A stretch of 64,000 bases of DNA from Rhizobium sp. PP-CC-3A-592 (lineage in GTDB: Bacteria > Pseudomonadota > Alphaproteobacteria > Rhizobiales > Rhizobiaceae): the NCBI RefSeq assembly GCF_003217095.1, contig NZ_QJSR01000002.1:248001-312000 (forward strand), given 5' to 3'. A program made the position numbers and the translations under genes. Positions 53,110 to 62,781 of the stretch are shown piece by piece. How positions within the stretch are numbered: the first letter of the stretch is position 1; the number at the start of each line of letters is the position of its first letter. Below the pieces are notes generated by a model. It was not told the origin of the DNA and did no database searches. It worked only from the letters and a program-made list of their open reading frames with translations.

Positions 53110-54645
53110 ATGGACAAATACATTCTCGAAATGCGGGGCATCACCAAGACGTTTCCCGGCGTGAAAGCGCTCGACAACGTCAATCTCAAGGTTCGCGAGG
53201 GCGAGATCCACGCGCTCGTGGGCGAGAACGGTGCCGGCAAATCGACCCTGATGAAGGTGCTCAGCGGCGTCTATCCCGCCGGCAGCTATGACGGGGACAT
53301 CGTTTATGACGGCTCGGTTCGGCAGTTCAAGGACATCTCCGACAGCGAGCATCTCGGTATCATCATCATTCACCAGGAACTGGCGCTCGTTCCGCTGCTC
53401 TCGATCGGGGAAAACATCTTCCTCGGCAACGAGGTGGCGACCAAGGGCGTCATCGACTGGAAGGAAACATTCGCCCGCACGCGCGAGCTTCTCGCCAAAG
53501 TCGGCCTGAAGGAATCGCCTGCAACGCTGATCACCGATATCGGCGTCGGCAAGCAACAGCTGGTGGAAATCGCCAAGGCGCTGTCGAAGAAGGTGCGCCT
53601 GCTGATCCTCGACGAGCCGACCGCGTCGCTCAACGAGACGGATTCGGCAGCCCTGCTTCACCTGCTGATGGAATTCCGCAATCAGGGCATGACCTCGATC
53701 ATCATTTCGCACAAGCTGAACGAGATCAAGACGGTCGCCGACAAGATCACCATCCTGCGCGATGGCGGCACGGTGGAAACGCTCGACTGCCACAACGAGG
53801 ATATCGGCGAAGACCGGATCATCAAGGGCATGGTCGGGCGCGACATGGACGACCGCTACCCGCCACGCGAGCCGAAGATCGGCGAAACGCTGCTGGAGGT
53901 GAAGAACTGGAACGTCTACCACCAGAACAACCGCGACCGGCAGTTTTTGCATGACGTGCAGTTCAAGGTGCGCGCCGGCGAAGTCGTCGGCATCGCCGGG
54001 CTGATGGGCGCAGGACGCACCGAGACGGCGATGAGCATCTTCGGCCGCTCCTGGGGCCACAAGATCACCGGCGACGTGCTGATGCACGGCAAGCCGGTCG
54101 ATGTGAGCACCATTCAGAAGGCGATCGAGGCGGGTCTTGCCTACGTCACCGAGGACCGCAAGCATCTGGGCCTCGTGCTGAACAACAACATCATGCACAA
54201 CACGACACTCGCCAACCTGCCGGCCGTGGCCAATGGCGGGGTGATCGACGGGCACCGCGAGCGCGAGGTCGCCACCGACTATCGCAAGCGCCTGCGCATC
54301 CGCTCGCATTCGATCTACCAGGAAACGGTGAACCTCTCGGGCGGCAACCAGCAGAAGGTCGTGCTGTCCAAGTGGCTGTTCACCAATCCCGAAATCCTCA
54401 TCCTCGACGAGCCGACACGCGGCATCGACGTCGGTGCGAAATACGAAATCTATTCCATCATCAACCAGCTGGCCGCCGAGGGCAAAGGCATTCTCATGAT
54501 CTCATCCGAGATGCCGGAGCTTCTGGGAACCTGCGATCGCATCTACGTCATGAACGAAGGTCGCATCGTCGCGGAACTCCCCAAGGGTGAAGCCAGCCAA
54601 GAATCCATCATGCGAGCCATCATGCGCTCCGGGGAGAAGCACTAA
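53110..54645 (+). CDS. gguA: Monosaccharide ABC transporter ATP-binding protein GguA
   Basis: Double-domain ATPase, 511 residues, of the MglA/XylG type. Domain 1 has Walker [15 protein letters not shown] near 39 and signature [13 protein letters not shown]; domain 2 has a changed Walker [15 protein letters not shown], as usual in this family, and signature [15 protein letters not shown] with [13 protein letters not shown]. The ATG at 53110 gives [20 protein letters not shown]. Its stop overlaps the gguB start. Confidence 0.94.
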   Translation: MDKYILEMRGITKTFPGVKALDNVNLKVREGEIHALVGENGAGKSTLMKVLSGVYPAGSYDGDIVYDGSVRQFKDISDSEHLGIIIIHQELALVPLLSIGENIFLGNEVATKGVIDWKETFARTRELLAKVGLKESPATLITDIGVGKQQLVEIAKALSKKVRLLILDEPTASLNETDSAALLHLLMEFRNQGMTSIIISHKLNEIKTVADKITILRDGGTVETLDCHNEDIGEDRIIKGMVGRDMDDRYPPREPKIGETLLEVKNWNVYHQNNRDRQFLHDVQFKVRAGEVVGIAGLMGAGRTETAMSIFGRSWGHKITGDVLMHGKPVDVSTIQKAIEAGLAYVTEDRKHLGLVLNNNIMHNTTLANLPAVANGGVIDGHREREVATDYRKRLRIRSHSIYQETVNLSGGNQQKVVLSKWLFTNPEILILDEPTRGIDVGAKYEIYSIINQLAAEGKGILMISSEMPELLGTCDRIYVMNEGRIVAELPKGEASQESIMRAIMRSGEKH

Positions 54646-55853
54646 TGGTCCTTGAAACCAGCGCACCAACAGCCAAGCCGTCCGTCGGCGCCTATCTGAA
54701 AGCCAATATCCGCGAATACGGCCTTCTGGTCGCGCTCGTCGTCATCATGTTGTTCTTCCAGTTCGTCACCGGCGGCGTGCTGTTCCGCCCCGTCAACATC
54801 ACCAACCTGATCCTGCAGAACTCGTTCATCGTCATCATGGCGCTGGGCATGCTGCTGATCATCGTCGCCGGACACATCGACCTCTCGGTCGGGTCCATCG
54901 TCGCCTTCACCGGCGGCCTGTCGGCCGTGATGATGGTGAAATGGGGCATTCATTATTCGCTCGTGGTGCCGCTCTGCCTCGTGCTTGGCGGTCTCGTCGG
55001 TGCGGCGCAGGGATATTGGGTCGCCTATCAGAAGATCCCGTCCTTCATCGTGACGCTGGCGGGCATGCTCGTGTTCCGCGGCCTGACCTACCTGATCCTC
55101 CAGAACCGTCCGATCGGCCCGTTCCCGAAGGAATTCCAGGTTCTGTCGACCGGCTTCGTTCCCGACCTGCTCTGGTTTGCGAACCCCAACCCGGCCATCG
55201 TCACCAACCTCTTCGCGCTGGTCGCGGTCATCGTCCTCGTCGGTCTCGCCGTCTATTTCGGCCTGAAGGACCGCAGCAACAACGACAAGCACGGCACGGA
55301 GAACGAACCCTTCATTTTCTTCGCGATCCAGATGGCCATCATCGGCGTCGTCGCGATCTTCCTCGGCTTCCAGCTGTCGACCTATCGCGGTTTCCCGAAC
55401 GTTCTGATCGTCATGGCGCTGCTGATCGCGCTCTACACTTTCATCACCACCCGTTCGACCATCGGCCGGCGCATCTACGCCATGGGCGGTAACGAGAAGG
55501 CCGCGAAGCTCTCGGGCATCAACACCGAGCGCCTGACCTTCCTGACCTTCGTCAACATGGGTGTGCTCGCAGCTCTTGCCGGCATGATCATCGCTGCCCG
55601 CTTGAACTCGGCGACCCCGAAGGCCGGCGTCGGCTTCGAGCTCGACGTCATCGCGGCCTGCTTCATCGGCGGCGCCTCGGCCTCCGGCGGCGTCGGCAAG
55701 ATCACCGGTGCGGTCATCGGCGCGTTCATCATGGGCGTCATGAACAACGGCATGTCGATCATGGGCCTCGGCATCGACTACCAGCAGCTCGTCAAGGGTC
55801 TGGTACTGCTCGCCGCCGTGTTCTTCGACGTCTACAACAAGAACAAGGGCTGA
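54645..55853 (+). CDS. gguB: Monosaccharide ABC transporter permease GguB
   Basis: 402-residue inner-membrane permease with about ten hydrophobic segments and the family stretches IVAGHIDLSVGSIVAFTGG, AYQKIPSFIVTLAGMLVFRG, GRRIYAMGGNEKAAKLSGIN and ACFIGGASASGGVGKITGAV. It starts one base into the gguA stop (TAATG). A central cytoplasmic insert with RSNNDKHGTENEP is a feature of the GguB/XylH group. Confidence 0.94.
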   Translation: MVLETSAPTAKPSVGAYLKANIREYGLLVALVVIMLFFQFVTGGVLFRPVNITNLILQNSFIVIMALGMLLIIVAGHIDLSVGSIVAFTGGLSAVMMVKWGIHYSLVVPLCLVLGGLVGAAQGYWVAYQKIPSFIVTLAGMLVFRGLTYLILQNRPIGPFPKEFQVLSTGFVPDLLWFANPNPAIVTNLFALVAVIVLVGLAVYFGLKDRSNNDKHGTENEPFIFFAIQMAIIGVVAIFLGFQLSTYRGFPNVLIVMALLIALYTFITTRSTIGRRIYAMGGNEKAAKLSGINTERLTFLTFVNMGVLAALAGMIIAARLNSATPKAGVGFELDVIAACFIGGASASGGVGKITGAVIGAFIMGVMNNGMSIMGLGIDYQQLVKGLVLLAAVFFDVYNKNKG

Positions 55854-55889
55854 TCGTCGCCCGAAAGGGTACCCGGTCGTTCGAGATCA

Positions 55890-55920
55890 CGCCGCCGTCT
55901 GACACGATCAGATGGCGGCG
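55890..55920 (+). terminator. Stem-loop between gguB and gguC
   Basis: CGCCGCCGTCTGA (55890-55902) and TCAGATGGCGGCG (55908-55920) pair over 13 positions with one G-T pair and loop CACGA; TTTG follows. Weak T tail, so possibly an attenuator. Confidence 0.5.
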
Positions 55921-55947
55921 TTTGCATTTGAAACGGGAGAGAACACC

Positions 55948-56940
55948 ATGCTGATGTCGCAGATCCGCAATGAGGACGGCTCGATCACGGTTGCGGTAAG
56001 GGACGAGCGCGAGCCGGCCCGTGCCGTTCGCGGCGCGTTGAGCGTCTATGAAATGGCGCTTGAAGCCGCCAACTCCGGCCGAACGCTCGCCGATGTCGTG
56101 ACGACAAGGGGCGTGGCGGGTGTCGTCGATCTGCAGGCGGCATATGCGGAAGGCCGGTTCCTGCCGCCGATCACCCATCCCGATCCGGCGCATCTCCACC
56201 TGACCGGCACGGGCCTCACCCATCTCGGCTCTGCCGCCACGCGCGATGCGATGCATGCCTCCGCCACGGCCGACGACGCCACAATGACGGACTCCATGAA
56301 GATGTTTCGCATGGGTCTCGACGGCGGCAAACCGAAGCCGGGAGAGACGGGCGTGCAGCCGGAATGGTTCTACAAGGGCAACGGTCTGCAACTCGCGTCA
56401 CCGGGCGGCGATCTCGTCTCGCCCGCCTTCGCCGCCGATGGCGGAGAGGAGCCCGAGATGGCGGGGATCTACATCATCGCCGACAATGGCCAGCCGTTCC
56501 GCCTCGGCTTTGCCGTCGCCAACGAATTTTCCGACCATGTCACCGAGCGGGTCAACTACCTCTTCCTCGCCCATTCCAAGCTCCGTCCCGCGAGCTTCGG
56601 CCCGGAAATCCGCATCGGTGCTGCCCCGCAGGACATCCGCGGCACCTCCCGCATCCTGCGCAACGGCGCCGTCTTGTGGGAAAAGCCGTTCCTCTCCGGC
56701 GAAGCCAACATGTCCCACAGTTTTGCCAACCTCGAATATCACCACTTCAAATACGGCCTCTTCCGTGCGCCGGGCGACGTGCACGTGCATATGTTCGGCA
56801 CGGCGACGCTGTCGTTCGGGGATGGTGTGCGGACGGAGGCGGGGGATGTGTTCGAGATGGAGGTTGCTGGGTTCGGGCTGCCGCTGAGGAACCGGCTGGT
56901 AGTCGGGGCTGAGGAGGTGGTGTCGGTGGGGGTGCTTTGA
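55948..56940 (+). CDS. gguC: GguC family protein (AraD1-like, FAH fold)
   Basis: 330-residue protein of the fumarylacetoacetate-hydrolase-like fold, related to dehydratases of arabinose/galactose pathways (L-2-keto-3-deoxyarabonate dehydratase, AraD1 type). TGTGLTHLGSAATRDAMHA near 88, PEWFYKGNGLQLASPG near 137, GGEEPEMAGIYIIADNG near 165 (metal-binding acids) and FGTATLSFGDGV near 285 are the family blocks. The start at 55948 follows ACGGGAGAG. Being in the ggu operon it likely processes sugars brought in by GguAB. Confidence 0.88.
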   Translation: MLMSQIRNEDGSITVAVRDEREPARAVRGALSVYEMALEAANSGRTLADVVTTRGVAGVVDLQAAYAEGRFLPPITHPDPAHLHLTGTGLTHLGSAATRDAMHASATADDATMTDSMKMFRMGLDGGKPKPGETGVQPEWFYKGNGLQLASPGGDLVSPAFAADGGEEPEMAGIYIIADNGQPFRLGFAVANEFSDHVTERVNYLFLAHSKLRPASFGPEIRIGAAPQDIRGTSRILRNGAVLWEKPFLSGEANMSHSFANLEYHHFKYGLFRAPGDVHVHMFGTATLSFGDGVRTEAGDVFEMEVAGFGLPLRNRLVVGAEEVVSVGVL

Positions 56941-56983
56941 GGCAGGGGGCGGCACTATTAAGGCTCGGCGGTCGTTCCTGCCG

Positions 56984-57391
56984 TTATTCGACGGTGATAC
57001 CCATTGCTTTTGCCGCCCGCGACAGTGCCTTGTCGCGTGTGGCAAGCGGCAGACCGCGTCGCGCTGCGATTTCCAGGTAGGTTGCATCGTAAATCGTTAG
57101 CCCATGCTCGCGGGCCAGCGGTAGAATCTCCCTGATATGCCTTGCGATCACGATTGTGTCCGTCTCAAGGGGAAGCCGCGATATCAGGTCCAGCCTCTGG
57201 ATGAGGCTCGCCGCAGAAAGGCGTCCGCGGCGCTCGGCAAGCGTCAGAACATTGGCAATTTCCAGATAAAAGAGTGCAGGAACGACACCGCCGCTTTCGG
57301 TGACCCGTTCCGCGATCGCATCGGTTTGCGGGCTCGCTTCATCCTCGAAACACCAAGATAGGGCTATGGATGCATCTATAACGATGCTCAT
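56984..57391 (-). CDS. vapC: VapC-type PIN-domain ribonuclease toxin
   Basis: 135-residue PIN domain. Acidic site residues: Asp6 in IVIDASIALSW, glutamate in FYLEIANVL near 44, aspartate in LTIYDATYLEIA near 101 and Asp in ATRDKALSRAA near 119. VapC proteins cleave RNA, often initiator tRNA. Its start overlaps the antitoxin stop by four bases. All key residues appear intact. Confidence 0.9.
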   Translation of the reverse strand: MSIVIDASIALSWCFEDEASPQTDAIAERVTESGGVVPALFYLEIANVLTLAERRGRLSAASLIQRLDLISRLPLETDTIVIARHIREILPLAREHGLTIYDATYLEIAARRGLPLATRDKALSRAAKAMGITVE

Positions 57392-57624
57392 CTACGGCCT
57401 TCGTCGCGCAGGTCCTTCCAGGAAAGACCACCCAGTGTTTCCGACTGCCGCAAGGCTTTAAGTGCGGCAAATATCTCTCGCACGCCCCGTTTCGGATCGT
57501 CATCGACAGCCACGAGCTTTGCAATGGATTTTCCGTGCCTGGTGATTGTCACGTCTTCACCATGAGCTGCTTTTTCCAACAAAGCGGAAAATTGCGCTTC
57601 TGCTTCGAATGCACCGATTTTCAT
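57388..57624 (-). CDS. vapB: Phd/YefM-type antitoxin of the VapBC pair
   Basis: 78-residue antitoxin and autorepressor: MKIGAFEAEAQFSALLEKAA, then GEDVTITRHGKSIAKLVAV, the Phd/YefM fold, and a C-terminal arm (LGGLSWKDLRDEGRR) for binding VapC. An in-frame start at 57639 would add five residues. Coupled to vapC by overlap. Confidence 0.9.
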   Translation of the reverse strand: MKIGAFEAEAQFSALLEKAAHGEDVTITRHGKSIAKLVAVDDDPKRGVREIFAALKALRQSETLGGLSWKDLRDEGRR

Positions 57625-57733
57625 CGCAGCCCCTTCCATTTCAGGCCAAAAATTTAATCCTGAATCAATCCCGGCGCAAGGGTCGCATCAAGAGGCTATG
57701 ATCAAACCCGTCGTGGTTCTACCGTCCTCCGTT

Positions 57734-58552
57734 TCAACTCTGACTCTGGCTCTGCCCCTGCTGCTCCACCGTCAGCGCCACCGTCAGTGTCTCGTTCGCA
57801 GCCCCGTGGACCAATCCGGAGATGGGGGCGGCGTCGCGGTAGTCGAGGCCGGTGGCGATGCGGACGTAACGTTCGTCGGGGCAAACGTCGTTGGCCGCGT
57901 CGAAGCCGACCCAGCCGAGGCCGGGGAGGTGGGCTTCAGCCCAGGCATGGGTGGCTGACTGCTCGATGCGGTCGTCCATCATCAGGTAGCCGGAGACGTA
58001 GCGGGCGGGGAGGCCGACCGAGCGGGCGCAGGCGATGAAGATATGGGCATGATCCTGGCAGACGCCGATGCCGCGGGTCAGCGCCTCGTCGGCGGTGGTT
58101 TCCGTGCCCGTCGATCCCGGCTCGAAGACAACGGCCTGGTGGATGGCGCCCATGAGGTTGTGCATCTGCGCGAGGATGCCGTCGCCGGACTGGGACTTGG
58201 CGAGATCGCGGATCTGCTTCGTCCGCTTGGTCAGCGGCGTGTCGCGCTGGAAGAGCCACAGCGGTATATAGGACTGGTGGGGACCGAACACCCCGGCGCG
58301 ATCCTCCGTCTCGACCTCACCGCTGGCGACGATGCGCATGCGGATCTGGTCGCCCATGACGCTGACGAGGGTGACGCGGTTGGCGAAATGATCCTCGTAG
58401 CCAACCTCCACCTTTGCGCCCTCCACCGATGTCTCCCAGTTCAGAACCGTCTGTCCCGGCTGGGTGAAGGGCGTGAGGCGGAGCCGCTGCAGCGAGTAGC
58501 TGACCGGCTCCGCATAGCTGTATTCGGTCGTATGGGTGATTTTCAGTCGCAT
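57734..58552 (-). CDS. Transglutaminase-like cysteine protease family protein
   Basis: 272 residues. N-terminal beta domain MRLKITHTTEYSYAEPVSYS, then the transglutaminase core with catalytic Cys in GIGVCQDHAHIFIACARSVG near 170, His in QSATHAWAEAHLPG near 207 and Asp in VGFDAANDVCPDERYV near 224. It is the third gene of a three-gene operon with alpha-E and ATP-grasp proteins, proposed (Iyer and colleagues) to make and cleave peptide-like amide linkages. Confidence 0.87.
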   Translation of the reverse strand: MRLKITHTTEYSYAEPVSYSLQRLRLTPFTQPGQTVLNWETSVEGAKVEVGYEDHFANRVTLVSVMGDQIRMRIVASGEVETEDRAGVFGPHQSYIPLWLFQRDTPLTKRTKQIRDLAKSQSGDGILAQMHNLMGAIHQAVVFEPGSTGTETTADEALTRGIGVCQDHAHIFIACARSVGLPARYVSGYLMMDDRIEQSATHAWAEAHLPGLGWVGFDAANDVCPDERYVRIATGLDYRDAAPISGLVHGAANETLTVALTVEQQGQSQSQS

Positions 58553-58571
58553 GCGCCTGATATGTCCTTGT

Positions 58572-59510
58572 TCAATAGAACCGGTAGCCGTCGGAGATTT
58601 CCTGGCTCAGACGATTGTTCTGGGTGATGAACGTCTCGATATACTCGTGCAGGCCCTGGTCCATCACGTCCTTGATCGAGCAGTTCCGCAGCGATTTCAG
58701 CGTGTTTCCGGACGTGTCGTGGGCATTGTGCCGTTCGCCGTATTCCCGTTCGAGATAGCCGAGATTGCTGTTGATCTTGTCGTAGCAATAGGCGAGCGAC
58801 CGCGGCATGCGGCCGTTGAGGATGAGGAAGTCGGCAATGTTCGCCGCCTTGTATTCCGCCTCGTAGACCCAGCCATAGCTGCGATGGGCCGAGACCGAGC
58901 GCAGGATCGATTCCCACTGCACGTTGTCGATGGCGGTACCCACCTGTGACACGGCTGGCAGCAGGACGTAGTATTTCACGTCGAGAATGCGGGCGGTGTT
59001 GTCGGCGCGCTCGATGAAGGTGCCGATGCGCGAGAAGTTGAACAGGTCGTTGCGCAGCATCGTGCCGTGGAATGCGCCACGGATGAGGCCCGTCTTGCGC
59101 TTGATCGCGTCGATGACCTCCGGCAGGTCGGCGGCCTTTACCCGGCGGGCGAGCATGGACTTGAGATCGAGATAGCACTCATTGACCGCCTCCCATGTCT
59201 CGCGCGTCAGCGCCGTGCGCACCATGCGGGCATTGCTGCGGGCGGCTTCGATGCAGGACAGCACGCTCGACGGATTGGTCGTCTCGCGCAGCAGGAAATC
59301 GACGGCGTCGGCGCTGGTCGCGCTTTCGTAGCGCTGCTCGTAGATGTCGATGACACCCGAGCTCTGGAGCACGCTTTCCCAGTTGTCTTCGCCGAGATGC
59401 GAGCGAGTGAGGGACATGCGCAGTCCGGCATCCACGAGGCGGGCGCTGTTTTCGGCCCGCTCGATATAGCGGAACATCCAGTAAAGGCCGTTTGCGGTTC
59501 TTCCGAGCAT
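58572..59510 (-). CDS. Alpha-E domain protein (DUF403)
   Basis: 312 residues beginning MLGRTANGLYWMFRYIERAE, the alpha-E hallmark, with SVLSCIEAARSNARMVRTAL and LFNFSRIGTFIERADNTARI repeating the helical ER-x-N pattern. Mostly helical, no signal. The start at 59510 lies five bases after the ATP-grasp stop; a longer frame to 59903 is a shadow of that gene. Biochemical role unknown; always linked with the ATP-grasp partner. Confidence 0.88.
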   Translation of the reverse strand: MLGRTANGLYWMFRYIERAENSARLVDAGLRMSLTRSHLGEDNWESVLQSSGVIDIYEQRYESATSADAVDFLLRETTNPSSVLSCIEAARSNARMVRTALTRETWEAVNECYLDLKSMLARRVKAADLPEVIDAIKRKTGLIRGAFHGTMLRNDLFNFSRIGTFIERADNTARILDVKYYVLLPAVSQVGTAIDNVQWESILRSVSAHRSYGWVYEAEYKAANIADFLILNGRMPRSLAYCYDKINSNLGYLEREYGERHNAHDTSGNTLKSLRNCSIKDVMDQGLHEYIETFITQNNRLSQEISDGYRFY

Positions 59511-59515
59511 GCCGA

Positions 59516-60925
59516 TCAGTCCTCCAGTACCCAAGTGTCCTTCGTGCCGCCACCCTGGCTGGAATTCACCACCAGAGAGCCGGCCTTCAGGGCCACGCGG
59601 GTCAAGCCGCCGGGAATGATCTGCACCTTGTCGGACACCAGCACGTAAGGCCGGAGGTCGACATGGCGCGGCGCGATGCCCTTGTTGACCATGATCGGTA
59701 CGGTCGAAAGGGAGAGGGTCGGCTGGGCGATGTAGTTGCTCGGACGCGCCTTCAGCTTGTCGGCAAACAGCGCGCGTTCTTTCTTGGAGGCCGTCGGGCC
59801 GACCAGCATGCCGTAGCCGCCGGAGCCGTGGACCTCCTTCACGACGAGGTCGGCAAGGTTGTCGAGCACATATTGCAGGCTCGAAGGTTCCGAACAGCGC
59901 CATGTCGGCACGTTCTCAAGCAGCGCCTTCTGGCCTGTGTAGAACTCCACGATCTCGGGCATGTAGGAGTAGATCGCCTTGTCGTCGCAAATCCCCGTGC
60001 CGGGTGCGTTGGCAATGGTGATGTTGCCGGCGCGGTAAACGTCCATGATGCCGGGAATGCCGAGCGCGGATTCCGGCTTGAAGGTCAGAGGATCGAGGTA
60101 GTCGTCATCCACGCGGCGGTAGAGCACGTCGATCGCCTCGTAGCCGCGGGTGGTGCGCATGCGCACCTTGCCGTCGATGACGCGAAGGTCCGAGCCTTCG
60201 ACCAGCTCGACGCCCATCATATCCGCGAGGAAGGCGTGTTCGTAATAGGCGGAGTTGTAGATGCCCGGGGTGAGCACGGCGACGCGCGGCTTGCCCTCAC
60301 AGCCGGGAGGGGCGACGGCGGCGAGCGAATGACGCAGCAGATAGGGGTAGTTTTCCACCGGCTGCACGCGGTTCTGGTAGAACAGCTCCGGGAACATCTG
60401 CATCATCGTTTCGCGGTTTTCGAGCATGTAGCTGACGCCGGAGGGCGTGCGGGCGTTATCCTCGAGAACATAGAACTGGTCTTCGCCGGTGCGCACGATG
60501 TCGGTGCCGACGACGTGGGTGTAGACGCCGCCCGGCGGGCGCATCCCGACCATCTGCGGCAGAAAGGCGTCGTTCTTCTCGATCAGCTCCCGCGGAATGC
60601 GGCCGGCCTTGATGATCTCCTGCTTGTGATAGATGTCGTCCAGGAAGGCATTGAGCGCGAGCACGCGCTGCTCGATGCCCTGCGCGAGGCGCCGCCATTC
60701 GCGCGCGGAGATGATGCGCGGGATGAGGTCGAAGGGGATGAGCTTTTCGGCGCTGTCGGCGTGGCCATACACCGCAAAGGTGATGCCGGTCTTGCGGAAG
60801 ATGTTCTCGGCCTCTTTGGACTTGGCGATCAGGCGGGCTCTGTCCTGGTTGGCATACCATTCGTTGTATGTTGCGTAAGGCGGTCGCGGAGTGTTGTCCG
60901 CATTCATCATTTCATCGAATGCCAA
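59516..60925 (-). CDS. Circularly permuted ATP-grasp type 2 protein (DUF404/DUF407)
   Basis: 469-residue predicted ligase. N-terminal block MAFDEMMNADNTPRPPYATY, LIPFDLIPRIISAREWRRLA and FLDDIYHKQEIIKAGRIPRE; ATP-grasp part with FYVLEDNARTPSGVSYMLEN, YRRVDDDYLDPLTFKPESAL, NAPGTGICDDKAIYSYMPEI and EVHGSGGYGMLVGPTAS. These are all family signatures. First gene of the ATP-grasp/alpha-E/transglutaminase unit. Expected to form an amide or peptide bond, substrate unknown. Confidence 0.9.
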   Translation of the reverse strand: MAFDEMMNADNTPRPPYATYNEWYANQDRARLIAKSKEAENIFRKTGITFAVYGHADSAEKLIPFDLIPRIISAREWRRLAQGIEQRVLALNAFLDDIYHKQEIIKAGRIPRELIEKNDAFLPQMVGMRPPGGVYTHVVGTDIVRTGEDQFYVLEDNARTPSGVSYMLENRETMMQMFPELFYQNRVQPVENYPYLLRHSLAAVAPPGCEGKPRVAVLTPGIYNSAYYEHAFLADMMGVELVEGSDLRVIDGKVRMRTTRGYEAIDVLYRRVDDDYLDPLTFKPESALGIPGIMDVYRAGNITIANAPGTGICDDKAIYSYMPEIVEFYTGQKALLENVPTWRCSEPSSLQYVLDNLADLVVKEVHGSGGYGMLVGPTASKKERALFADKLKARPSNYIAQPTLSLSTVPIMVNKGIAPRHVDLRPYVLVSDKVQIIPGGLTRVALKAGSLVVNSSQGGGTKDTWVLED

Positions 60926-61167
60926 CGGCTTGGTCCCCTTTTTAAGCCATTTGATTACAAGCGCTTTGGCAATGCAAGAAGCATGCTCGTTTCAGACAGA
61001 AAGAAATTTTCACCCGTTCTGGCTGTCCCCTCAAGGGGTGACATGGTTTTCAGGTGCAAAATGGCAAGGCGAGTTTGCCACAAACGCGTCCCTTTTCCGC
61101 ACATTATCTTTGCAATTGCTTATCGAATGAGCGTGTGCCGTCCGGCGCGATTATTGCCGAGCAAATG

Positions 61168-61197
61168 AAAACGGCGGAACTTTCGCTCCGCCGTTTT
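61168..61197 (-). terminator. Bidirectional terminator of the helicase gene
   Basis: AAAACGGCGGA (61168-61178) pairs with TCCGCCGTTTT (61187-61197) around an 8-base loop; on the minus strand the T tract follows the stem 25 bases after the helicase stop. Confidence 0.82.
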
Positions 61198-61221
61198 CTG
61201 ATCTCTAAAGTGCAGCGTGAT

Positions 61222-62781
61222 TTACGCTTCTTCGCGGCGCGAGCCTTCGCGGCGCTGAGCGGCCTGTGCGCCCGGGCTGCCGGCTGCCGGGCGAGGGCCG
61301 CGGCTGGAGGTGCGGGGTGCGCCGCCCGGACGGCCGTTGCGGTTGCCGTTGCGCTTGGCAAGGGCTGCCTGGTGTGCGGCCTGAGCGGCCGGGCCCTGGC
61401 CCTTGCGGTGCTCGCGGCGCTGCGCGCTTTCGTCGCCGGCCAGCAGATCGTCGCCTGCAAACGGGCTCGGAGCCTGTGCCACGCGGGCCGGGCGGTTGTT
61501 CTCGCCGCCACGACCTTCGCTGCGACCCTCATTGCGACCTTGGCCACCGCGGTTCTCGCCACGGCCCTGGCCGTTGCGGCCTTCGTTGTTGCTGCCGCGG
61601 CCGCCATTGCCGCGCGCATTGCGGGCTGCCGGTGCGCGGGAGATGTTGGCCGGTGCTTCGCCGCTGGCGACCGTGATGGTCATGCCCATCAGCTTTTCGA
61701 TGTCGCGCAGCAGACGCGCTTCGTCCGGTGCGCAGAAGGCGATGGCGATGCCGTCGCGGCCGGCACGGGCCGTACGGCCGATGCGGTGGATGTAGGCTTC
61801 GGCGACTTCCGGCAGGTCGTAGTTGTAGACATGGGTGATGCCGGGGATGTCGATGCCGCGGGCGGCGACGTCGGTGGCGACCAGAACCTTGATCTCGCCG
61901 TCACGGAAGGCCTTGAGGGCGCGCTCGCGCTGGCCCTGGCTCTTGTTGCCGTGAATGGAGGCTGCGGAATAGCCGACAGATTCCAGATGCTTCATCAGCT
62001 TTTCGGCGCCATGCTTGGTGCGCGAGAAGACGATGGCGCGGCCATCGGGGTTTGCCGTGAGCGACTGCTTCAGCAGCGTGACCTTGCCGTCCTTGCCGCT
62101 TACGAAATGCACGAACTGTTCGATCTTGTCGGCAGCCTTGCCGGCGGTCGCGACTTCGACGCGCTTCGGGTCAGTCAGGTAGTCACCGGCGAGGTCTGCG
62201 ATCGCCTTCGGCATCGTGGCCGAGAACAGCAGGGTCTGACGGTTCTTCGGAACGAGCTTGGAAATCTTGCGCAGGTCGTGGATGAAGCCGAGGTCCAGCA
62301 TCTGGTCGGCTTCGTCGAGCACGAGGTAGCGCGCGGTCGTCAGCGTCACGGCCTTGCGGTTCAGAAGGTCGAGAAGGCGGCCGGGCGTGGCGACGAGGAT
62401 TTCGACACCGCGTTCCAGCTGCTGGGTCTGCTTGTTGATGGAGGCGCCGCCGACGACGAGGCCGATACGCAGCGGGCTCTTCTTGACGAAGACCTTCAGG
62501 TTGGCGGCGATCTGGTTCACCAGTTCGCGGGTCGGGGCGAGGATCAGGGCGCGGACGTTGCGCGGGTCGGCGCGCTTGCCATCGGCCAGCATGCGCTCGA
62601 TCATCGGCAGGCCGAATGCGGCGGTTTTGCCGGTGCCGGTCTGTGCGAGGCCGATGAGGTCATGGCCTGCGAGGACGAGCGGAATGGCTTCGGCCTGAAT
62701 TGGCGTCGGCACGGTGAAACCTTCGAGGGTAAGGTTCGCAACCATCTGCTCGGAGAGGCCAAGGGAAGAAAAATTGGTCAA
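61222..62781 (-). CDS. DEAD-box ATP-dependent RNA helicase (RhlE-like)
   Basis: 519-residue RNA helicase for ribosome assembly or cold adaptation. Q motif FTVPTPIQAEAIPL, motif I AQTGTGKTAAF, Ia PTRELVNQI, II VLDEADQMLD, III SATMPK, IV-VI region IHGNKSQGQRERALKAFRDG and HRIGRTARAGRDG. The C-terminal ~150 residues are Gly/Arg/Asn-rich (RGENRGGQGRNEGRSEGRGG), an RNA-binding tail. The best start is a TTG at 62781 (MTNFSSLGLSEQM); an upstream start at 62847 adds 22 unlikely residues. About 300 bases of leader or promoter region precede it. Confidence 0.9.
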   Translation of the reverse strand: MTNFSSLGLSEQMVANLTLEGFTVPTPIQAEAIPLVLAGHDLIGLAQTGTGKTAAFGLPMIERMLADGKRADPRNVRALILAPTRELVNQIAANLKVFVKKSPLRIGLVVGGASINKQTQQLERGVEILVATPGRLLDLLNRKAVTLTTARYLVLDEADQMLDLGFIHDLRKISKLVPKNRQTLLFSATMPKAIADLAGDYLTDPKRVEVATAGKAADKIEQFVHFVSGKDGKVTLLKQSLTANPDGRAIVFSRTKHGAEKLMKHLESVGYSAASIHGNKSQGQRERALKAFRDGEIKVLVATDVAARGIDIPGITHVYNYDLPEVAEAYIHRIGRTARAGRDGIAIAFCAPDEARLLRDIEKLMGMTITVASGEAPANISRAPAARNARGNGGRGSNNEGRNGQGRGENRGGQGRNEGRSEGRGGENNRPARVAQAPSPFAGDDLLAGDESAQRREHRKGQGPAAQAAHQAALAKRNGNRNGRPGGAPRTSSRGPRPAAGSPGAQAAQRREGSRREEA

